From Bryoerythrophyllum caledonicum (lineage: Eukaryota; Streptophyta; Bryopsida; Pottiales; Pottiaceae), in contig OZ020517.1 in NCBI GenBank assembly GCA_963971425.1, positions 8,062,501-8,126,500 on the forward strand: a stretch of DNA of 64,000 bases. The letters run 5' to 3'. The notes under the pieces are model-generated. The model was not told where the DNA came from, ran no database searches, and saw nothing but the letters and a program-made list of their open reading frames with translations. A program made the translations under genes and the position numbers. The number at the start of each line of letters is the position of its first letter. Positions within the stretch are counted from its first letter, which is position 1. Below are positions 55,275 to 64,000 of this stretch, piece by piece.

Positions 55275-55540
55275 CGAATTGACCCCCTCGTTGGTACTTA
55301 CCCGAGGTGGGCCCCGTCTTGATTGTATGGGGTCATTTTTCTGGTCCTCTTATTTTGGGGAGTCCAGAGCTTTTTTTCGATTTTTTTGGAGAAAGTTGGG
55401 GCCTATGGCCATTGTTTGTCCTAAAAGGGTCTCCCTTGCTACAAATAGGGCCCCATCCCAAAAAAAATAGGGGCCAAGTTTGGTCCCACCACCTTGTGGC
55501 CTCCTCAGGTAAGTACCAACGAGGGGGTCAATTCGCCGTG
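55275..55540. mobile_element. MITE with GCGAATTGACCCCCTCGTTG terminal repeats, best copy
   Basis: The left TIR GCGAATTGACCCCCTCGTTG and the right TIR CAACGAGGGGGTCAATTCGC are perfectly complementary over 20 bp and beyond. A direct repeat CTTTGT flanks it. The segmental paralogue lacks it (CCCACTTTGTCAGGTGG near 24700). Confidence 0.8.
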
Positions 55541-55884
55541 GGCCTTTGTCAGGTGGTCAATTTCCGGGAGGCCCTTGCAAACGATACTCTCTACACATAT
55601 CTGCACCTTTAGGAAATTATAATCTTGAGAACAATTTTAGCTTCACGTCCGATTAGAATCACGGGATTCTCAGCTTGATGATTAACAAACTCTAAATGTT
55701 ATCAACTTTGAGCACTTCAATTATTATTTCCAGAACTAGAATACCACATCGAGTGGGAGAATCACCATATCCGCACCTTGCCATCCCATCTTTTGAAGCT
55801 TCGGATCAAATTCTAGCTTCTAAAGTCATTCACACTGAACGCATGGAGATCCTACCAAGAACACACAAGGAATGTAAGGAGAAT

Positions 55885-55990
55885 TGTCTTGTAAAGAAAG
55901 ATCGATAACCACAACCGATCGAGAGTCCTAACCAACATCAAATAAACAAAAAACATATACTAAATCAAGTATATGTAGTACACCGTCAAG
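55885..55990 (-). repeat. Block B2 of retroelement copy 2
   Basis: 106 bp, the same length as B1 and B2 of copy 1. Its minus-sense end reads TTTACAAGACA. Confidence 0.8.
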
Positions 55991-56213
55991 TGTAGTGAAT
56001 AACTAGTAAATCACAAGTCTTAGTAGTCAAGCGTCTTGCACTCCACAAAGGAAGAATCAAAGAGTGCAAGTAGTATAAGAGAATGCGGAGCCTTTACTAA
56101 TAATGAACAGTCACTTACAAGCAAAGGTAATCACTAAATACTCTCTAACTCATTCACAAAGCTTGACTTGACAAAGACATCTAGTCAAGGACGTGTGCGG
56201 CGCTATACGCATA

Positions 56214-59200
56214 TGTCATAGTCCAATGGTTCGTAATTTTCAAAGTTAATTGAAATTAACCTTAAGCAAGCCCACCTAACCAGATCGTTTCCAGGGATTT
56301 TAATCGTGTGTCAAATTTTCTAAACATAAGAACAATACATATTAAATACCTCAGCACATACGGAAGGATGGCTTTTCCGGTACCTTGGTGATTGGTAACA
56401 ATTAACCCAAATGTTTAATTCAACTCTGTTGAGCCTCAAAGTAGTTTTTTGGTAAGTTTTTACAGTGCCCGGAAGTCACTGCCCTCCATTCTCGTAGTCT
56501 AGAGGCTACAATCTCCACAACCTAATTCTACACCATAAAAGAGTTAAAAGGTTGCAGCTAGTTCACCAGCCCTCATAATTTATCGGAAACAGTTCCGAAA
56601 ACAACTCGGAAAATAATCCCGTTAAACAATTCACGCAAAGCCGGATTCCAACTACAACCACACCTAATGAATTAAATAAAGAAGATACAAGAATCACAAC
56701 AGTTTAGTGCTAAGTAATTCACATAAACAAGACAGCTTTCCATGGGGATCAAGGGATCTCATCCACTGTAAGGATATACTCCAGACCGGGAATACTCCAG
56801 ACTCAAGCTTAGCCGGGATCTCTCCCGGTGTACCAAGAGGGGGGATGCCACCTCTCCTCCCCACCAATCCAAACACTTCTCACTTAAAGGAGGCTATCAT
56901 AAATACCAATGGACTTCCCGGATACCATCTGATAAGCAACTCTACCCGGTTCAACCGGTCTAGGATTTGAAGTAGATTCCGGATCTTCTTCCACCATTTA
57001 GCCCAGATATCCTACTCTCTCCAGAAGCCTAAGCTTACATTCAACCACATAGCAATCATCAAGCCACAACCTTGCACTTCTTAGCAAAGACCATTAGGAG
57101 GACTCAACTCTCTCCCTCTCTACTCACACAAACTCAACAATAGCTCTAGACACAAGCAATAAAGGCAAGACATAAGAAAAGCAGCAAAGAGAAGAGTACT
57201 CAAAACAAGAGCCTATGGCTTCTAAGTACACAAAGACCACTAGCTACCCTCCAAAAACTAGGTCCATAAAAGGTGGGAAACGACATCTAGATCCTAGAAT
57301 TGAGGGTTTACTAGTCACCATCGGATTACCGGTTAGACCGGTAAATCAGAAGACTTCCGGTCCGAGACCAGTAAAAACATTCTTTAACAACAGTAGATAG
57401 TCGGAGAATTCACTCAAGTGGTAGTGACCGGGTGCACAATGGAGTCCCATCGACATTACTACATCCACCCTAGCGTTAATCTACCGCACCTAACAACATC
57501 CTATCAAGTTATCAACAGATAGGATAAATCCTTAATAACATATAACATAGGCTCATCGGAAAGACCATCCGGAAGAGTGGAATTATCTTCTAGTGGATCC
57601 ATGGGAGGATTGACCGAAAGATTGGGAGTATCCACAGGTATATTGTCAAGTGGATCCAGCGGAAGGTTGGAAATCTCAATTGGGAGATCTACCAGTAGAT
57701 GGGAAGTATCTACCGGTATATTGGAAGTCTCCACCGGATCAACAAGCGTAGCTACCGGAGACATGTTGTGGCTAGTCGCGTTGTAATTCTCTCACGTTGG
57801 TTGGAATGGAAGATTGGGTTTAAAAACTCAACCGGTTATTCATAAACTGTTCACTGTAGTAGCACTCCGATGCGTTGTAGGAGTTTGATAGGTGCTTATC
57901 CAGCAACTCCCGGTTGACGCCGGGCTTGCATCCCTCCTCTTCTGCAAAAGAGTACTTATTACGCCATTATTTTCTGGCCCATGTCAGGGGATTTGCCCGG
58001 TAGACTCCCCAGTGTGTCCCGGAAAGTAGCACAACTAGACGAAACAAAATATCAAATGACCACACAAGCGAAAGAGATGACCCTTATGCTAGGAGAATAA
58101 GAGTTTTGTAGATGGTTTTTTCAGGAGACCAGAGAGACCGGAAAAATGACTAGAAAATTTAGGCAAGACTAGGAAAAGGAGAAGATTAGGGAGAACACAA
58201 AGAATAGTTGCCACAAGGCCGGGACAATGGAAAGGAAGAAAATAAATAATCGGAAGAAGGAAAGACGCATAAGTTATAAGAGTTCAAGACTCTAAGACGC
58301 ACAAAGTTTAAGTAGAGTCTACCGGGAGACTTTCTCCAGACTGGAAAGGAGACGACCGGAATTCATCCCGAGGAAAATGAGAGAAACAAGTGAAAGAAGC
58401 GAACTCACAAACAAGGATATTCTACAAACAAGGAAAACCCATCAATTGGCAAGAAGCACCTTGTTCACACTTCTTGCCACGTGCTTGTTGCATCCGCAAC
58501 CTCCTCGCAATTGTAGTTTAGACTCTGAATCTTCTCGCCGCGGTCTTGAACCTCCTTGCACCGCTTCTATGCCAGGTAATTGCCACCTCCATTGTGCCTA
58601 AACCCCTCCGCCACGATCTTTCACAAACCCTAGTTTGCAACTTCAAATCCTAGTTTGCAACTTTAAACCCTAGGCTTCTTCTACGTGGCTCCAACTCTCC
58701 TTCAAACCTTCTTTCACGCGGTCGCGGTTTTCTCTTCTCTCCTCTTCTTTCCCCTCTTCTCCCTGGTTTTCTACTCCTCTCTTCTCCTCCTCTCTCTCGT
58801 TTAAATTACACTCTTCTTCTTCTTCCCTATTGGTCTCCTCGGGAGCCCAATACCCGGTTGATATCCGATATCCGGTTGATACTTGGATTCTACCAATTAA
58901 TTTATTTTTATTTTTATTTTTATTTTTATTTTTCTCTTTTTAATCTTTTTCTTTCATATAAAATTTAATTCCTATTCTTTCGAATAAGAATTTAAGTTTT
59001 TATCACACAAATAAACTAGAAAGGAAACCTAAACAATTAGACTAGAAGGACAAACTAACAAATAGTCTATCTACCTTATGAAAACTTGACTAGCTAATTT
59101 AGCCCTAAGTGGTGATTTGGACCTTTGTCTCAGAGATTTTCCCGGACACTCTCTTTCAGTTATTCCGGGCATACAAATTGGTTGGTTTAAGACCCGGTTT

Positions 59201-59375
59201 TATCACTGCTATAACACTAATGAACTATTTAAGCATTTTCCTACTTTCACTATTTGCTATGCAATCTAACTCTATGCAACACTAACTACTTTGCCGGTTA
59301 TCTAAACTAAAAATCACAATTTAACTAATTTTTTTGGTAAGGGCAACCAAGTGGGAGTTTCAGACTTCCACAACA
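56214..59375. mobile_element. Nested 3.2-kb insertion, possibly a solo LTR
   Basis: In minus sense it starts TGTTGTGGAAGTCTG and ends GGACTATGACA, so it has TG...CA ends. No clear target duplication was seen, partly because the flank is a CA repeat. It contains CCGGT-rich sequence, a degenerate tandem block at about 57590-57760 (units like TGGATCCAGCGGAAGG / GAAGTATCTACCGG) and a TTTTA microsatellite at about 58900-58935. No RT, integrase or transposase was seen. Confidence 0.45.
57504..57764 (-). repeat. Degenerate tandem repeat encoding a Pro/Asp-rich ORF
   Basis: Irregular 24-30-bp units on the minus strand give PVDTSHL / PIEISNL / PVDTPNL-like peptides. Whether it is translated is unknown. 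Confidence 0.4.
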
Positions 59376-59523
59376 CACACACACAACCCTAAGTGAATGG
59401 AAATCATCCACGGATGAATGCCGTGCACCACGATACGTCTCTGAATCCGTAGATTAGTATCAAACTAATTTGCCCTAAACATTACGATATGGAGAGGCCC
59501 TCGATGCCACTATTTGTGACAGC

Positions 59524-59629
59524 TGCTGTGTAAAGAAAGATCAATAAACACAATAGATCAAAAGTTCTAACTAACATCAAATAAACAAAATACATACACT
59601 AAAACAAGTATACGTAGTACACCCTCAAG
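59524..59629 (-). repeat. Block B1 of retroelement copy 2
   Basis: 106 bp, separated from A2 by GC exactly as in copy 1. Confidence 0.8.
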
Positions 59630-59865
59630 TGCCCCAAGTAGCGGATAAAGAGAACCTCTATTCAACTAGGACCAAACAACACTATCAAGACTAAACGCCA
59701 CGGTGATGTTGTTGCAACTGTACGCATCCAGTTGATGAATCAATAAGTTTATGGAGAAGTAACAAAGAGAAGGTAGGTCAGGTGCAATGTGGGTCCCATC
59801 TTTAATTGTCTTACCCAACTTTGTTGCCAATCCTTTCGTCAATCTTCATTTTGCCTATCCCTAAA

Positions 59866-60527
59866 TCAAAACCAGAAACTCCAACAGGATGGCAATGCCC
59901 CACACAGTGACAAGTCCACGAGGAATATAAGTTGTTTCAGCGGGTGAAACCTGGCTCGAAGACCTCTAACATCGAGGGAAGTCCAATCCCCGGACAACAG
60001 AGTAGAAAGTGGCGGCTTCAAGCAAGCCATGTGCCAACCACCCTGGCAATGGTCACAAAGCAGCATAGTAGTCGCGCCCTTCTTTTCTCCACACAATAAA
60101 TACGGAAGGTTGTCTAGCACAACGGCCAACTCCGGATGAACGGAGCTATTAATGGGTAAATCGCAAGGAGCACAATTCTTAGAGTGCTACCGACACTTCT
60201 AACCATCTTTGCCTTCCAGCAACAAGATGCCACTAGGTAATACATCCTTCACGTGAAGAATAGTGCGCCCTGCCTTGACGTCCAACATCGTGGGCGCCTC
60301 ACGCTGCAAATAAATGTAATCCCTTGAGGAGAAATGTCGCAGCCGAGGTCGGTAGGCACCACTATGACTATGAGCGTATCGTAAGGTGTTATAGTGTTGA
60401 GCAATTGATAAATTTTCCATGGCCATAGGCATGACCCGCTTAAAAAACTCCGCTTGATCTTTAAGACACTAGGCCCACACCTCCTGATTGTCCAAATCCA
60501 CAACCAAAGCCAACTTTTTCCGAACAA
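59866..60527 (-). pseudogene. Copy 2 integrase tail and PHD finger
   Basis: The integrase C-terminal region (AMPMAMENLSIAQH..., YIYLQREAPT) runs past a stop into LCGEKKGATTMLLCDHCQGGWHMACL. The first and last zinc-ligand Cys are lost (Tyr, and CPRC replaced), so this finger is dead. It does show the original in-frame fusion to integrase. Confidence 0.75.
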
Positions 60528-61432
60528 AACTCGGTAACATTGGCTTCCGCTCGTGCAACAATTAATACGGACTGAAAGCAGCTAGTGAAGTCTACCGGTT
60601 AAACTGGTAATCCATGGTGATCCATGGTATCATTAGATTCCAATCACGGTGTCCACCCTAAAGTAATCTATACTTTTGTAGGCCTCGCTTAACGGTCTGA
60701 ACGGCACGCTCCGCCAATCCATCCACTTCCGAGTGATTTCGAGAAATGGTACGGTGGTCAATCAAAGCCTTGGTACACAAAGCTTCAAAAGCTCCAAGTA
60801 ACTCACGCCCCTGTACTGTCAAATCTTCAGCTGGGGCTCGAGCCAACATCTAGTCAAGGAATGCCATGGTCGCCAACTCCAAAGAATTATGCGGAAGAGC
60901 CACAAGCTCAATCCACTTGTTGAAATGCTCCACCATCACCAAAACTTGGCTCCGCGTGGAGTCACGACAAGTGGACCAGGAAAGTCCAAAGACCACCGAT
61001 ATCCTAGCTATAATGAGCAAAGGCTGCAACTACGGTGACAAGGTGTTTAAGCTAGATGGAACCCGACTACATACTTCACACAGAGAAACATATGTGGCGA
61101 CGTGATGATATATGTTGGTCCACCAATACCAGCTGCGTAACATTGAATGAGTCCGTCGCACACCAAAATGTCCTAGGTCTTCGTGTACTTGCTAAAGCAA
61201 CGAAGACCTCTAATTTGGCCTCGGAACTATGCGCCTAGTTCCATCCAGCCACATCCAAAATAGAAGATAGTTCTTCCAACGGAACTTTGCTATTCGGTGC
61301 TCAACTCTATCACACTCAGTAGCACAAAGAGCTGGATCAAGTGTCCCATGTTGTAGCTTGCGCAAGATTGGACCGTCTTCCCACACATCGCTTACAACTT
61401 GGGCCTTATCCGGGTTCTCATCTGTTGCCAAA

Positions 61433-62289
61433 TCAAGGGAAGCCAGACATCACCGTGAGGTAAGCCGCTGCAGCCATCCCGAGAAAATTTACACTTGCCA
61501 TGGTGTAAGCGCAATCTCCACTGCCGTAGCTTCTCAGAATCGCATGAGAATGCCTCACATGCTCCTGTGGGCTGCTACTAAAAATGATAACATCATCAAT
61601 GTAGCATCGGGCAAATGGTAAATTGGTCAAAACCCGGTCCATCACCCTCTGAAATCCAACGGGTGTGTTTTTGAGGCCAAATGGGAGAAACTTCTAATGA
61701 TAGAGTTGATCTCTTCCATCCTGATTACCTCTCTCAAATGTGGTTTTCACCCGCTCATCCACCATTAATGGTAACTAATGATAACCAGACCGCAAATTTA
61801 GAGTACTAAACACTCTAGTGTGGCCCATCACATCGAATAATTCCTCTGACGTGGGCATAAGATATTGGTCTGACTTGGACTTGCGATTAACCGGCCAATA
61901 ATCCCTACACATCCGCTTCTCCATCCAATTGCCAAAGATTTTTTTTATGGCATAATCGGGGCACAAGTATACTCGTCAATAGAGAGTTGAATCAAGCTTG
62001 CGGCCAACAACTCCTGACAACGAATTTGAACCCCAATTTTCTTTGAAAGATTGAGCTTCTTTTGTCATTGGAAGATTGAGTGGTCGTTCTTTAACTGAAT
62101 GTAAATGGGTTTGGCTTTATGATCCTCCAAATCGTGGAGACTAAAGGCAAAAGATCGACAATACGGACGTATGAACGCTTGTACCCTCTGTGCCTCAGCA
62201 CCGGTAAGATGTGGCTCCAAATCCAAAGGCCAATCATCAAACCTTGTGATCTCCTTCTCCACCGTAGAAGACTCACCGCGTACTAGCAT
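61433..62289 (-). pseudogene. Copy 2 reverse transcriptase remnants
   Basis: WPLDLEPHLTGAEAQRVQAF, KRMCRDYWPVNRKSKSDQY, VFSTLNLRSGYH and CYIDDVIIFSSS mark RT. Several frameshifts and stops lie between them. Confidence 0.8.
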
Positions 62290-62416
62290 GGCCGGTGATT
62301 GCTACTTAATAGCAAAGAGGGCATTCATGCCTCCAAATTCTTCACTCACGGGATCCATAGGAAATCCCGTATCGTGATGATAAAATCGATCAAAGATATC
62401 ACGGGCATCCTCTTGA

Positions 62417-62740
62417 CTAAAGTCCTCGGCCAAGGCTGCGATGACACGCTGAGCACGAAGCTCCTGAGGAACGGAGCTGGGGACAGCGGTGCCACATCTC
62501 AGAGAGATCAAGGAAGCGATGCCTCTTCAAACAAAAAAACAACTTTGCTTCCTCGGTCTCTCTGAGATGTGACACCGTTGCCCCCAACTCGCATGGATGG
62601 TCACTCAAACCGTGGCGAACGGCAAAACAGAGGCCACAAATCCAAACGAGGGTGTTGAGGTCAATGGCTTGACCCAACAAATAACGACGCTGGCCCTCAG
62701 AGAGATCCGGTGCGGCCGTGGTTCTTGTCAAAAAACCCAT
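62417..62740 (-). pseudogene. Copy 2 methyltransferase C-terminal motif
   Basis: MGFLTRTTAAPDLSEGQRRY followed by LLGQAIDLNT corresponds to motifs IX-X of the methyltransferase in copy 1. The frame here runs directly into the ...VSHLRETEEAK linker, showing that copy 1 acquired its frameshift by insertion. Confidence 0.8.
62461..62590. repeat. Imperfect inverted duplication in copy 2
   Basis: GGGGACAGCGGTGCCACATC (left) is complementary to GATGTGACACCGTTGCCCCC (right), with arms of about 40 bp and a ~45-bp loop. Copy 1 lacks the extra arm. Confidence 0.75.
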
Positions 62741-62827
62741 TTCTCGCTCCCTCTCATTGGCAGAAGGCTCCTCGTAAGTTTGGGAAGTAGAATCTCAAAC
62801 CATATCCAACCGGGGAATGCTATTTTG

Positions 62828-62885
62828 TGAGCAATGAGCGGTGAGCGGTGAGCAATGAGCAGAAATATCTCCCTTTGTGAGCAGA
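62828..62885. repeat. Short tandem repeat GAGCGGTGAGCAAT
   Basis: Several units of GAGCAAT/GAGCGGT just beyond the truncated 5' end of retroelement copy 2. Confidence 0.65.
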
Positions 62886-62889
62886 AAAA

Positions 62890-63380
62890 AGTGAGTTCAA
62901 AAACAAGTCTGTGTGCTTAAGAAATGTTTTAGCTCACAAGAGGGTCTATGACCGTGGATTATTTTACACTATTATAATGAAAGTGTTGAAAAAATAAATA
63001 TGGAAGGACTTGCTCTAATTTCATAAAATACCCTATGGCCGTGGATGAAAGGCCTCGCATTCTCATTATTATAGAAATCCCAAATTTGGTGTGGTAGCAT
63101 GATGTATTGTGTACATCGACGTTGATTTAGAGACTTGGAATTTTGGATTTAGAGTTTAGGGTTTACATAATCAAGATTTAGAATTTATATCCATAGATTT
63201 TTAGTATTGAAAAAGTCATGTATCTATTTGCTCATTATAAAACAACTCATTTATTTGTTTCGAATGTATTTTTGTATGTACGGTTAACGGTACGAGCAAT
63301 ATAGTGTACATTTTATAATCCTGCCTTGCCTTGTATATGCTACTAAATTCAGAGTCATTACTCAATGACAGACTGGTAGA
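62890..63380. other. AT-rich intergenic stretch
   Basis: No gene or recognisable repeat; probable 3' flank of the gene that follows on the minus strand. Confidence 0.4.
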
Positions 63381-63599
63381 CTAATCAATCTGATAGTTTC
63401 GTACGCTGTTACAAATTGGAATAAGTTTAAAGTTGTGATTCATGTGGTACATTATTCGATGTCTAGATAGCTTATAAGAGGGTAGCAAAATAAAGGGCAT
63501 GTTCCAATTTAAACTTGAATGGGTACAATGAAAATGTTTACAAGAAGAATATCCATTTTGGATTGGCTTAAGTTGGACTGGCAAATAAGATTTTACTGA

Positions 63600-64000
63600 A
63601 TCAGAAATGAAAATGAGTACACAAAACAACTTCTCTGTGTCATCTAAACTACCCTCGCTTCCATTATCAACCTCTGCCTCTACGTCCACATAATAGAGTA
63701 CATCTTTGTGATACCTCTGCCGCTGACGTGTTGGTGGAGGAGATTTCATAGTTGATTGTATCTCTGCAGTTCTCTTAGCCCAGATAGGTAAAGAAAAGGA
63801 AGAATCTGGAGATGACAATAGCGGCAGAGCTCTGCAAATAAACAGAGACACAATCAGGTTTAGAATTGAAATTGATAAAGATTTTGATAACAACAAAGAA
63901 AACAAAAACTTGGGTTGAACTTACGTACAAGAAAGAATACGACTGCTTTTTTGCTTCTTATGTGGTGGTTCTCCTTGAGTACGTCGCAAGTTCTTCCTCT
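63600..64000 (-). CDS. 3' part of an unidentified spliced gene (runs off the window)
   Basis: On the minus strand an exon (64000-63925) ends at donor TTGTAC|GTAAGT. A ~90-bp intron ends TTTATTTGCAG, and the next exon (from 63835) continues in the same frame with ALPLLSSPDSSFSLPIWAKR, a basic stretch TRQRQRYHKD and an acidic end YYVDVEAEVDNGSEGSLDD. The basic PPHKKQKSSR in the upstream exon looks like a nuclear localisation signal. The DVEAEV-acidic stretch faintly recalls the C-terminal part of FANCM-type helicases, but this is too weak to name the gene. The stop is at 63381 unless another intron intervenes. Confidence 0.5.

Larger units (their letters stand above)
46968..56152 (+). repeat. 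Segmental duplication, copy 2
   Basis: Direct-orientation counterpart of 18281-27732. Copy-specific insertions: pogo-like element at 47265-48757, TTAA and Harbinger-like elements at 52209-53499, MITE at 55275-55540. It ends inside block A of retroelement copy 2. Confidence 0.85.
55991..59521 (-). repeat. Block A2 of copy 2, split by a nested insertion
   Basis: Two parts, 55991-56213 and 59376-59521, match block A. The arm GTCTTTGTCAAGTCAAG is intact while its hairpin partner has diverged. Confidence 0.75.
55885..62810 (-). mobile_element. Methyltransferase/PHD retroelement, copy 2 (decayed, 5'-truncated)
   Basis: In minus sense the copy begins inside the methyltransferase C-terminal motif (about 62810). 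It then runs through the linker, TAG-CAA-TCA, RT, integrase and PHD, and ends B1-A2-B2. Stops and frameshifts are frequent. A deletion joins RT (after ...DCAYTMASVNF) to the spacer before the integrase, removing RNase H. Block A2 is split by the insertion at 56214-59375. It confirms that methyltransferase, readthrough stop, PHD and the B-A-B end belong to the family rather than to one freak copy. Confidence 0.85.

Overview
The window is a repeat-rich stretch of a nuclear plant (streptophyte) genome. Evidence for this is spliced genes with GT-AG introns, a GC-rich bulb-lectin/EGF/PAN secreted protein family, a kinase-like/armadillo protein, and a dense load of nested LTR, non-LTR and DNA transposons in AT-rich DNA. 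The species cannot be named from the sequence; a non-seed lineage (charophyte, bryophyte or lycophyte) is only a guess.

The most striking object is a nearly complete 9.95-kb retrotransposon (7165-17118). It has a Ty3/gypsy-type gag, protease, RT, RNase H and DDE integrase. It also carries two chromatin-type domains: a complete C5 cytosine DNA methyltransferase between protease and RT, and a PHD zinc finger behind the integrase. Its ends do not follow the usual LTR plan. A 358-bp block A and a 106-bp block B are arranged A1-internal-B1-A2-B2 between a TGAA target duplication. A 13-nt stretch just inside A1 is perfectly complementary to a hairpin arm within A, which suggests self-priming. Gag-Pro-methyltransferase is separated from RT-integrase by a TAG in the readthrough context TAG-CAA-TCA, and this is kept in a second, decayed copy (55885-62810, minus strand).

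Layout. 0.4-3.2 kb: broken transposase-like gene (minus). 3.3-7.1 kb: MITEs, a 200-N gap and repeats. 7.2-17.1 kb: the methyltransferase/PHD retroelement, apparently inserted in a MITE. 18.3-27.7 kb: first copy of a ~9.5-kb segmental duplication holding a lectin/PAN gene, a MITE, a 5'-truncated LINE and a retroelement end fragment. 27.8-31.8 kb: piggyBac-like (TTAA) MITEs and other repeats. 32.6-36.0 kb: five-exon gene with an N-terminal helical domain, a degenerate kinase domain and ARM repeats. 37.4-39.4 kb: second transposase-like gene (minus) with a cluster of 14-bp palindromes at and upstream of it. 41.0-46.3 kb: decayed LINE encoding RT, RNase H, a zinc motif and a PD-(D/E)xK-like nuclease. 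47.0-56.2 kb: second copy of the segmental duplication, with its own pogo-like, Harbinger-like and other insertions. 55.9-62.8 kb: second methyltransferase retroelement, with a 3.2-kb nested insertion. 63.4-64.0 kb: 3' end of an unidentified spliced gene (minus).

Only three or four host genes look functional (two lectin paralogues, the kinase/ARM gene and the partial gene at the end). The rest is transposon archaeology. It is useful because the segmental duplication supplies empty sites that date and delimit several insertions.
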